The notes under the pieces: model-generated
The model's database searches: none
What the model was told of the DNA's origin: nothing
Seen by the model: the letters and a program-made list of their open reading frames with translations, nothing else
Shown here: in pieces, positions 31,995-43,500 of the stretch
How the letters are laid out: every line of letters begins with the position of its first letter
Numbering within the stretch: the first letter of the stretch is position 1
Position numbers and translations under genes: made by a program
Assembly: GCF_019649055.1 (NCBI RefSeq)
Contig: NW_026570305.1
Span: forward strand, 372,001 to 436,000
Length of the DNA stretch: 64,000 nt
Direction: 5' to 3'
From: Paramacrobiotus metropolitanus
Lineage: Eukaryota; Tardigrada; Eutardigrada; Parachela; Macrobiotidae

Positions 31995-34627
31995 TCAGTG
32001 GCATTTGCTGGCATGCCATAAAATCTTGTTTTCAGTGAAAGCAATTGCGTTCGCTCCAGACGGAAATGCATTTCCGGTACAATCAATTGGAAGATAGATC
32101 TGGTCCTTTCTAACAGGCATACTTTTCCATGAGTCTGGAATCTGAAAAACTTCTCCACGATCGGCTTTCTGCATGAGTTGTGCATTGCCGTTCCACCAAC
32201 GACGCATCCACTGAAATTCACAACCGCAGTGCAGGCTTTGCAAATACGCCTTATACGCTTCGCTGAAAGTGTCCATCTCACTGAATCCATATTCTAACGA
32301 CAGCACCCGCAAATCGGGAAGATCACTAAAGGTGTTCTCTTCCAGCGTCCGAATCGTGACATTCCAAAACACAATCATCCTGAGTTTCGGTGACTGGCTA
32401 AAATACGCTTTCTCGACGTCCAGCTCGTAACCGTTGATCATCCAGAATTGTAGTAAATTTGACAAGCGCAATTCCGACAGTTTTGCAGCAGCGCGCTGGG
32501 ATTGTAATCGGTGTAGGTTGAAAATGACGATCTGCTGGCGGATGTGCTCAAAGCTTGCAAAAGCCACATGATGCCCGTCCACAATACTTAGCTCGATCGC
32601 TCTCAGTGGTGACTTGGACATGGCGGTGCTCATTTGTTGCAGTTCGGCTGCAGTTGGCGTTTTCATGCAGTTGATGTCGAGAGACTGCGCCTCGGTGCAT
32701 GTTTCCGTTGTGTACCCCGGCGGAGCACAGTTAGCAGTGAACTGCAGGGAGCACTGTTCAGGGGTCATCGGATCTGACGAAAATTCAGGCATAGGCGGTA
32801 GTGACGTTACGTCAAAGTGTTGCCCAATAGCTTTCTGAGGGTCTGGTTCTGCATCTGCAATGGAAAAACCAAGGTGCTATTTAAACAAAAAAATTCTGCT
32901 TCAATAAGCATCTTGGGTTCTTGGCTAACCGTGAGATACTGCAATCTACGCACAGAAGTCGGTACCCTCAGTTTCTCGCGCGTGAAATAAAACAGATTTG
33001 CACAATAATTCCTCGAGCACTGACCCAGCAACTGACTCGCTTTGACTATCGGACAGCGAAATCGTCTATGAATCCGAACCACATCCAGAGGACTCAGGTT
33101 TTCGTTCTGACCAATCTTTGGCCTTCCCACAAGCGGAAGAATAGTGGGAAAATTGGCATCCTTTGCGAAAGCGTTAAATTTGTAATGCATGATGGATTCG
33201 TAATCGTACGGTAATCCATACGTGTTTCCTTGTTCGTGCTGGGCAAACTGATCTCGTTTCCTGAAAAAGGATTTACGCAAAATTACCCAACCCGGGCTGC
33301 AATTACAGCACATACTGGTAGCAATATTGTCCCAGATGATTTTGATGTATTGGTCTCGGTCGGCTCGCGAATGTTCGTGATAAAAACCCATGGCATGCAT
33401 CAGTTCGTGCTGGACATCTCCGTGCTGCTTCAGACAGGCGGGCGAGTAGACTATTTCTTGTTTGCCGCCAGTGCGACCAATATTTGACATACATCTACAG
33501 CAAAGAGTTGGCTGCAGTTATGTATAAGACATACGCTGTCTGACAACAGAAGAAATTACTGACTGTATCCCTTTTTTGAAGCTGATATAATCTTCCTCTT
33601 TGGTCCGCGCAATGAATTTGATGCAGTCGCCGGTAAGGAGACTTATCACCCGCATTGACTCCAGAATAAGCTGCGTTTCCCGGGTCGCTACACAGGCACG
33701 TTGATTAAGTGTTTTCCCGAATTTCCTACTACGGCGTGCTGCACTCATTCATTAATGCGTTTTTCGTTGTGGGAAATTCGTATGGAATTGTGTTGTTAGG
33801 CCATAAAAAGCTGGCGTCGTCGATGGCGTTTGCTGCTCCATGGGCAAGCTGGGAAAGATCACATTTTATGTGTATAGCGCACTGTTATGAGTAAATTAAT
33901 AACCATGGGGCAGTGATTAAACCCTAACGTCTCCAGCTGAAGAAACCGTGTTGAATCTGTAGGCTTTTTCCAGAGGGACGATACACATTTGATCAGTGTT
34001 GCCGTTGGGCTCGCTTACATGGAGTGTCTGCAGGTTGAGAATGTCGCCTTCCGGTAAATCGCTGTCGTAACGTGTAAATTCGTTATCGCTATTAGCCAAC
34101 GACTCCGGATCAATTAAATCTCTCCAATCTGTGCAATGAGAATTTTAGAATGCTTTATTAGGTAGTACCGCAATAAAATAAAAAAAGTGTATTCGTTCGT
34201 TACAATATGGATTTGTTATTACAAATTTGAAAGCACTGATGAACATCCAAAATTCTTGTATATGTTTATCCTCGGGCGGATTATGAGGCTAAAGATAAAC
34301 AGCAGAACAACCTCTCCCTCCAAGTGTAATAACTTGGAGGGGTCTTCAAGTGTAATAACATACTGTTGCATTATTATTATGGTTAGCGAATATCTGCTAA
34401 CTAGTAAATTTTTGTGTTGACTATAAATCCCGACCAAAAATTCAATCCTGTATTTTTTATTTTCAGAGTGCAAATGACTTGTTCAACTTCTATGCAATAT
34501 ATAAGAATTTGTATTCGTTTTTTGTTTACTTACTTTCTGGTAAATCGCGGAACATTTTTGTGGAGGCTTTAATAAGCAGTGAGGCATACAAAGATACTAA
34601 CAAAGTAAAGAAATGCAACTGCGACAT
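31995..34627 (-). CDS. Astacin-LRR fusion gene A (frame lesions, possible pseudogene)
   Basis: Exons are 34534-34627 (signal peptide, Kozak GCCGCCATG), 34019-34128 (propeptide, DLPEGDIL), 33745-33848, 33564-33687, 33316-33494, 33025-33260 and 31995-32854. The protease has HELMHAMGFYHE and SIMHY. The junction from the protease exon to the last exon is phase-consistent (phase 1, donor GTCAGT, acceptor CCATTGCAG). The last exon encodes a Cys-rich start (PMTPEQCSLQFTANC), about three degenerate leucine-rich repeats (LRMIVFWNVT, LRVLSLEYG) and an LRRCT-like cap (LHCGCEFQWMRRWW). Compared exon by exon with gene B, exon 3 is 104 instead of 100 bp (tandem ATGA) and exon 6 is 236 instead of 237 bp, so spliced mRNA would be out of frame between them. 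Expected location: secreted. Confidence 0.7.
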
Positions 34628-35309
34628 GGCGGCGCGCTTCTGTATGAACTCACTGATGAAATAACCGACGAATGCCGATACAGTCACTGAGCTATCGTCA
34701 ATGTTGGTAGTTTTCAAATGGTAAATTCGCGTGTAAATATTGTTTTAGGCGTCCTGCTTCGGCCGATTAAAACTCGATTTTATCATTATAAAATTACGCG
34801 CTTAAAATTACGCTGCTTTATTTTACGCGCACCGCAAAAATGCTGTTGAAATTATTTTCGTTAGTTCTGAACCACTAAACTAACAGAAATGTGCCTTAGG
34901 CACGCAGAGGGATACATACCACGAGCAACAAACGAGAAAAGACAGAGATAAAAAAAGCCAATTACGGATCGCATTTCCAAGTGTTGAAGCATTTTGTTTC
35001 CAAGTGTCGAAGCACTGGTGTCAACGTTCGTTTAAAAAAAGTGACTAACTGTGCGAGCAGAACAGCATTGATAATAATTATTAGGTAGCTAATTTATTAA
35101 GCAGAAATCATAGCCAAATCATTTTGTAGTCGATACTTGACAACTTGTACTTCCGATTTGAGCCCGTCCATATAACAAAAAGCCTGGTAAACGTTATACC
35201 GTAATTAAAACCATTCAGCCATCAGACATCAGTAAACAGCCGAAAGAGAAAAACCCTACTCAAGGCTGCGTATTCATTGATGTGTTCCCAGTCAGCAGCA
35301 GCATTTACT
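34628..35309. other. Spacer between astacin genes A and B
   Basis: It presumably contains gene A's promoter and gene B's 3' UTR. There is no coding sequence that I recognise. Confidence 0.4.
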
Positions 35310-38300
35310 CTAACGACCGCCACCAAAACCAGTATCAAGACTGCCGCCAAAACCGGTATCGAGACTTCCGCCAAAACCGGTAGGAATCGAATCCGAAAAG
35401 CAGTCGGGTTCATTCAACGAGAATTCGGTCTGGCGGAGGTCAATCCTGCCTGGAAAAGGATAAGCGTTGCAGTCGATTGGCAGGTAGATGTTGCCTTCAT
35501 TGTAACGAGAATTCGAGTAACCATCAGGAATATGATAAACCACTCCTTCCTCCGCAGTGCGAAGCAACTGAACCTGGCACTTCCGCCAAGCGCGAAACGA
35601 TGCAAAATCGCACCAACAGTGTAAATGCTGGAGGTAATTGCTGGCTTCGGGGCTGAAAGTAGGGGCGGTATTCAGGTCATACTCCAGGGACAGAATGCGC
35701 AGCCCCAGTAGCTGAGAAAACGTATCGCTTTCCAGACTGAGAAATGTGGAATTTCTAAAGACGGCCACCCTGATTTTCTGAGAATACTCGAAGTCCGCTT
35801 TTTGGGCAACTAAATCGTAACAGTGCATGAGGGTGAACGCTAGCAGGTTGGGTAAGCGCACTTCGCGCAGTTTTTCGGAAGATCGCGAACTTGTGCAGTA
35901 CACAAGCTGGTAACGGACAACCTGCTTTCTTACTGGAGCGATGCTGGTTAACGAGAACGCAGAACCGTCGTATACAAACAAGCCAACAGGACGTACAGGC
36001 GATTTAACAATGGCTTCGACCATCCCGGTGACCTCGTTGATTCTGACCTTTCGGTTGCAGTTCACCTCGAAGCGCTTATTAAACGGACAGTCCCATTTAG
36101 TATGATCCCATGGTTGACAGTTGGCGGTGAACTGAGCGCTGCATTCTGCGGCGGTCATCGGGGAGATGGAAAAGGTAGGAAATGTGTCTTTAGCATTCTC
36201 AAGCTTGGCCGGACAATCTGTTCAAACAATAACATCATGCATAGTCGCCAAGCCAAACCTAGTAACCTGCAATGGTCACACTTAGTGTACTTCACAAATG
36301 TGACGAAAGCTATGATTGTAAATCGATGGCGTAAATTCTGAATTTTAACTACAGAGTACTACTTGAAAAACCAACCAAACGGGACAGACATTGGACTGCT
36401 GTCCACTTACCGTCTGGTTCGTTGATCGAAAACCTGTACTGTTTGTGATCAATGGAAGCCGGCCCGATAGAATGTGAATCTACTGCGCAGTCAATGGGTA
36501 AATAGGTTTCAGCTTTGCTAACGGGCGGACTTCCAAATTGACCAAGAATGTTGAAAATTTCATCCTTTTTGGCCTCTCGTAGCAGGTCTTGGTTACTACT
36601 CCACCAATCGCGAAACCACTGGAATTCACAGCTACAATGAAGCTTTTTTAAGTAGTCACGCAGGGATTTCGTGAAAGTATCCATTTGGTTCAGGCCGTAC
36701 TCAAGAGACAACAGTTTTAATGCTGGCAGGTCGGTAAAAGTGTCTTGTTCTAAAGACAGGATGGTTGTGTTGGTAAAAGCGATTATTTTGATCTTGCTCG
36801 ACTGGCTGAAATCGTTTTTCTTGATCTCCATCCCGTAGCAGTGGAGCAATTGGAATTGCAGCAAATTAGTAAATCTTAGTTGGGTAAGCTTTTGGGTAGG
36901 ACGATTAGAGATGCAGTATGAGATAGACAAAGCAACAGTCTGCCGCTGGACTGCTTGAAGATTGCTCAACGTAACCTTTTCACTGTCGTACAAGGCAAGA
37001 AAAATCGGTCGCAACGGAGGTTTGGACATCGCAGTGGTGATTTTCTTCAGGTCGTCTACACTTATCCGGTTATCACAGGACAGAAAAAGCGCGTACGCCT
37101 TTGTACAGTGGTCAATGGTATACAACGGAGGTTCGCACTGGTCCGTGTACTGTAGCGCACATTGGTCCCGGCTCATTGGTTCCCCAGAGAACTGGGGGAA
37201 TGAATCTATTGTAGACTCTTGTTTATTACCGTCGTCACCTAAAAATTTCGATATTTTTTTAACTACTTGTATTATTAGTATAAAAAGTGGACCATATCTT
37301 CGGCTAAGCGACAATTTGCCGAAGAAGCAAATCGATGGTTGACAGGTTTCTGAACCAAGTTTCTGGTTTCTGGTTTCTGGTTGACAGGTTTCTGAATTCT
37401 ACCAGCCGACAAAAGTCTTACATTACGTATTCCGATAACGATGCACTCTAAGGGAAATAACCGAGTTGCTGAATTTGGCACTTTGTGCATACGGGCAATA
37501 AGCGCCGCTTAGAGCTTGCCTACATTCGGTTTGCTCTTCGTCACTTGGCTGAGGACGTGGGCAGTTTAGGGGTTCTTCGTCGCGGCTGCTGGCACCTGTA
37601 AAACCAAAAAATAGCGAAAATGCAGGAGTATCAGTGCACAGCAAATCCAAATGACCTTTTCTTAACCTGTTTACATTGAAGCAGAATATTTACCTGCAAA
37701 ATTAATCGGATCAGCAATCGCACAGTGAAATCTTCTATGTATCCGTGCAATATCCAAAGGACTCAGGTTTTTATTTTGTCCAATCTTTGATCTTAGTTTT
37801 TTGGGAAGAATTGTCGGATTACTGCTGTCCTTGGCAAAGGCATTGTATTTATAGTGCATGACGGACTCGTAATCATAGGGCAATCCGTACGTGTTACCGT
37901 CCTCGTGTTTGGCAAACTGATCACGGTCACCTTAAGCGGAAGTTGGTGTTCCGGAAAATAAACAGCATAGTTCAGCTTCCTGAGCCGCAATCTTACCTTT
38001 AGCAATATTGCCCCAAATGATTTTGATATGCTCGTCACGATCCGATCGGGAGTGTTCGTGGAAGAAACCCATCGCATGCATCAGCTCGTGCTGGACATCG
38101 CCGTGGTGCTTCAGGCAACCCGTAGAGTAGATTACTGCCTGCTTTCCACCAGTGCGACCGATATTGGACATACATCTAAAATTTAAAAAAGTCCCCTTAG
38201 TTGACTGTGCGTAATTCGTTTGGTTTTCGTCTAACTGTATTCCTTTCTGGAAGCTGATGTAGTCCTCCTCAGTGGTCCGCACGACAAATTTGATGCAGTT

Positions 38301-39263
38301 GCCGGAAAGAAGGCTTATTATGCGCATTGAGTCCAGAATAATCTGCATTTCCTTTGCAGCTGTCAACAGCATCGCATAAAAGATAAGCAGTCAACTGATT
38401 CCACTTTAATAGGTATCATGATACGAGTACAAACTATGACGAGTAAGAAACAGTCAACTATTATTCCGCTAGACAGTACTTTAGCGCTCATTTTCGATAT
38501 GCTCGGGAAATAATGGCGATTACTTACTCATTTGGGCGTTTTGCTTCTTTGAAAACTCATACGGAAGGGTGTGGTTCGGCCAAAACAGGCTAGCGTCATT
38601 AGCGGCGTTTGCTGCTCCTTGGACGAGCTGTTAAAGGTCATAAAGTTGCGCTGTGGTCATTGAATACGTTATCACGATTTCGAAGCCCTTTATTTCTTTT
38701 GTAAAAATCAGCATTGGCGCGGTTACTGGGATGTGTTTCACTCAGGTTTTGCTTACCTCTAGAGTCTGCAGTCCAAGGATGTCGCCCTCCAGGTAATCGC
38801 TGTCATAACGCGTTGATTCTTCGTCGCTCTCAGCTAAAATCTCCGGATCGATAAATTCTCGCCAATCTATGAGTAGTAAAAACAACTGTCAATAACAACT
38901 AAAGTTTCCACTTAAACTAGTGAAACTTTAGTTCACGTTTTCCCCGTTAAATGTGTCATTTTAAGGGAGCGGCTAAAAAAAAGAGTCGATACTAATCGGA
39001 AACAGAAAACAGAACGACAGAAGCAATCGTCGCTCGAACGTTGCAGTTACAGTTGTCAAAAACTGCAACCAGTCAACGAAAAGCTTGGCAGGGTAGCTCT
39101 TATGTTTGGTTATAAATTTAAAGCCAGTTGGCAAGCATATCCACATACTTTTTGGTAGATTCCGAATCCTTTTTGCTGTTACTCCAACAAAGACTGTGGC
39201 GCATAAAAATACTGCGCCGATATGAATCGGGGACAAGAGCGCAGCTTTTTTATTTGGAGACAT
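35310..39263 (-). CDS. Astacin-LRR fusion gene B with two LRR modules
   Basis: Exons are 39149-39263 (signal peptide), 38757-38866 (propeptide, YLEGDIL), 38528-38627, 38236-38359, 37997-38175, 37694-37930, 37422-37595, 36411-37238 and 35310-36217. The zinc site reads HELMHAMGFFHE and the Met-turn SIMHY. Two successive exons each encode an LRR module with Cys-rich start, about three repeats and a Cys cap; they join in phase 1 (SINEPD|DCPAKLEN). The tail ends in GFGGSLDTGFGG repeats. Exon 37422-37595 is absent from gene A and has an in-frame TAA (37423-37425) one base before a consensus donor whose phase fits the LRR exon. So the product either stops there as a plain astacin, or the stop is a lesion or is bypassed. 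Gene A supports the fused reading. Likely a secreted protease. Confidence 0.7.
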
Positions 39264-40553
39264 GCTGTTTGTTGTAACGATATTGTTTTTACATATGTAC
39301 CTAAAGAGTAAAGATGTTGTTTTGTTCAGTGTAAACTGGACTTTTCGATACGTACAAATTTGGAGCGTTCTGTCTCCAAGTAATACAGACTACAGTTTTC
39401 TGTATAATAAATTCAGTGACTTAAAGCCGCCGCTTGTAAACTGGCGATAATAAAAACCGTGGACACAGTTTTGGCCTCCGGCATTTAACCAGTATCAGTT
39501 TACCACATAAAGCAAACGGAAGTTAATGGCCTCTGATGCTGATATATTACCGTTAGTATAATTACGATTTATGAATACCCCACTGAGCGAAACTGACGGA
39601 TTGAACCGGTTAATTTCGTCAGCCACCTGAGAGTTAAGTTGCTCAAACTGCAGCAAGCTTCTGACTTAATGCACCGTTTTTTTAATGAACCTCGTATCAT
39701 CCATTATTATGAGAATGCCCGCGGAAAGATTGCAATTGCGGCGGCACTAAAGCAATAAATTAATACTAAAACCACCTAGCTTTAGCGCTGTTAGGTAGCT
39801 AGTGGCGCCTACTAATTTTCACGGTCTGGACTGGTTTCTGATCTGGTTTGTACCGAATGCTGTTATTATCAAATTTGTTTTTCTGCTATATGAAGCCCAT
39901 TCCATTTTAACAACTAATGCACTGAAATTTTGCTCGGCTTTTAACTGATTTGGCTGTTCTTACAAATATCATCGTAGATGAAACTGACCACTAAGAATTA
40001 CTGAAGAACTGACGCGTCATTCTCCACTCTAAGCGGTACAACAGCATCTGGTGCGCCAATATTGGCTGATCGCTAAAATCAGTATTTTATTGAAGAGGAA
40101 GACCCCCAGTCCAATATAATCTCAGGCTATATTTACTGAAGAGTTTTTTTATATAAGACAAAGTATATTAAATTAACAGCGTTGAGTCGGCTTGTGCTGA
40201 AAGCCGGCAACATGTGTAACTGGTTAAGCATGTACAGGTTTTTGACTTCCGGCAGCAGTTAACTGGTGCGTCGATTTTTCATCAAAAGCAAAACACCATT
40301 CTGCCTTAATGAAAAAAAAATGCTCCGAAAAGCATGAACATTTGCATTGAAAAGCATTTTCATTTAGGATTTTGAGCGAAAAGGAGGGTGGAATTTGATC
40401 ACTGAACTTTACTGTACCCTTATTATAACCTTACTCGTTACTTTAATAATTTTCGCTCGGTAATTTGCTGATCAGACTTTTCTCAGCGATGCAGAACATT
40501 ATGACCGTACAGAGCTACTGGTTGCTCCAGCCAACACATATACAGTGTACATC
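39264..40553. other. Intergenic gap between astacin B and receptor kinase 1
   Basis: AT-rich. It presumably holds the astacin B promoter and the receptor kinase 1 3' UTR. No conserved ORF, array or clear inverted-repeat element is seen. Confidence 0.4.
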
Positions 40554-43500
40554 TCACAAACAATTTGAATTTTTGACAATTTTCAGGAGGATCTCGCGAA
40601 ATTCTGGACGATCTTCCGGTTGAATGCTCCAACAGGACGAAACCAAAGCTGCCCTGTAAAACGGATTTTTCATCAGCGGTTTTCATTAATCGTAAAAAAA
40701 AAATCTTCTAGTTAAGGTATTTATACAGAATATTTACATCCACTGTGGACAGATATCAGGAAGCAGCAACCGTTCGCCGCGCGCTATGAAGTCCAGTAAG
40801 ATATTCCACTGAATTCCCCGTGGAAACTCCTGCTCAAATGGGGACTTGCCAAACGTGAAACACTCCCACACAACAACTCCAAATGACCAGATATCGCTTT
40901 TCTCGCTATAGCGGCCTTCCATTGGCACCAGCGTCTCCGGAGCCATCCAACCAAGTGGCAACTTGACCTACGGAACAATCAAATGCTGTCGCCGCAAGCA
41001 TTTGTTGATCTCTTCGTTCTTCAGAAGCAGAAAGCGTATTTTTTTAATTCAAAATGCGTAAAAAAAGCACAACGGCCTATTACTTGGAGCTGTTCTGCAT
41101 AGATCAAGTGCTAAAATAAAGCCCTCCCCCTTTCGTAAATATCGCTTAATGTGTTCAAAACAAGCTTTGATTGCTTTATTTAAGCAAGAATCGCTAGTTT
41201 TTTAGTTTCAATAACTTTTTCTGGTGCGGACTGACTAGTGAACGCTCTACTCTTTCTTAGTAAAAATTGCTGATTTCCGTACATTCTGCCGCTGCAAGAT
41301 GTATTCGCTATCGTTTCTGGCCAGACCGAAATCGCCGATCTTAGCTATTAGACCGGAGTCCAGTAGCACGTTTCGTGCGGCAAGATCTCTGTGAAGAAAA
41401 CCGCGACTGGACAAGAATTCCATCCCGGATGCCATTTGATGTATGATCGAAAGCAGACTTTGTAGTTCGCTTTGTACAAATAAGCGATGTGCTTCAGTCT
41501 GGATGAGTTGATTCGAAGCCCGCCTTTTCAGATAAACGTAGTTGCTGTCATTGTGCAGATACTGCAGCAAGGATCCGTTAGCGCAGTATTCCATTACAAT
41601 CATCGGACGATCTACGAAAGTTTACGTTACGTTTTGCTAGAGCCAATTCGGCACAAATTATTATTGATAGCAGTGCGAGTTGTGTTGCCCTCTGAATGCT
41701 TAGAACTGATAAAACCTCCACTGAAACTGCATGTTTCTTGTGGAGTTCTTACAAATGCAGTACCTTTCAGTATCACTCCTATCAAGCTGACGATATTTAT
41801 GTGCCGGCCGATTAACATGAAAGCTCCCATTTCCGCTAGAAAATATCTCTCTTCCTCTGGAGTGTATCTGTCTGAAAGGAATTTCACAATAGCCAGAGTA
41901 GTCGCACTGCCAAAATGCTTGTCATGGGGCTTTGTTATTCGTGCAAATCCAACGTGGCAAAAATGGCTGGGCCGTAGTTGCTTGTTTTCTGAAAACGAGA
42001 CACGCTACCGTAGAAATTTTTAGGTTTACCTTTTCTGCCCAGATTACCTAAAGTACTAGGGTAGTTCTTTACCTAAAGTAAAAAAGTACTAGTACCGGTA
42101 CGTATTACTACAGAGTAGTTCTTTACCTAAAGTTACTGAATTAGTTGGTAACTCAAATTCTTCTAGCAGTGGAAAGGGTACCCCACATAAAGAAACCCGT
42201 TTGGAGTATTCCAACTGAAAAAGACAGCAGATTTAAAATCAAAGAGCTTATTTAACCGGCACGTAACAATTTCCAGTTGCCAATCACCTTTACTCCGTGA
42301 GCGTTACGTCAGTGTTACCTTTGCTCGGGAACGTCGATAAACGAAAATAGCACCCAGTATAGCAATTATGCAGAGTATTCCAACCAAATTTCCACAAATA
42401 GTAATAATTAGGTAATCTGCGTGCAAAAAGTCATCATTATAATCGTTAGCGTGTGTTAATAAAGCATCGTGTTTAACTGAAGGTTTCTGAAGGTTCGCTT
42501 ACCCGGTTTATCGTCCACAAGACCTATTTTAAAGTAAAGGTTACTACCGGTCTGATTTAAAAGGGCAGTAAAGATGTCAAACCTTACTATCATTTCTGTA
42601 AAATTGGAGACTTGTTAATTCGACGGTGGTTGCGTCTTCGAAGAATGTTATCGCCACACTTAACCAGAATATAGCGGGACTGTTGGTCAAATTTACAGCC
42701 ACTGACACAAAGTCTGGAATGATGTTGACTCCGCTGTCCCACAACAAGTGTGCTGGGAACGTCTCATTGAAGGCCATCCAAAGCTGCAGCTTCACTACTT
42801 TCCCTTCGGATGATCTGTAACCGAACTACGAACAAAACACAGGTGTCTGTAACGGCGCCCTCACCCTTTATTACAATTTTATGTCTAGACAAGGCTGTTA
42901 GTAATAATATGTTTATAGACAGTGGCGATAAAAATGGCTTTAAAATGACTGCTTTGTGTCAAATGTTTACTGCGAATTTAAATAATGGTTTGTAATTTCG
43001 CGGCTTTTAAAATGTCAACTGACTACTGAAACCCGGGAAGGAACGCACCTCAAAATAACACAATTTTGATTGATCACAGCTTGTTCTGGGACTACTCAAG
43101 TAGGATGTGATTTGTACATGCTGCACTCTATCACAACGGGCTATTACAGCATTCTTTCCGGATGGCGAAGCCGAACTATTCCATACTGTATGGTCTGCAT
43201 GGGAATTGGACCAACCGCAAAAGTTTGGCAATTCAAACTGGCAGCTGACACTTCCCGATGGAGCTGGAGCTGGTCCAAAAGAAAGAAAAACGGTACCAGC
43301 ATACACCGTTTTGAAATTACTGTGCAAATACCAGGTATACAGAAATGGCCTACCTAGTAATGGTCCAGTTTCCTTTTTCACTGGGATATTCTCTAGTGGT
43401 ATGAACTGATGCATATCCGCACAATCGGCGCCATGTTCTAGGGTCATACACTCATCTTCCAGACGAATGTCATCCATGGCTGCAATGTATTCTTTGCTGC

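Noticed and set aside
35222-35624. Plus-strand Thr/Lys-rich ORF at 35.3 kb
   Set aside because: It is the antisense shadow of the GFGGSLDTGFGG repeat tail of astacin B.
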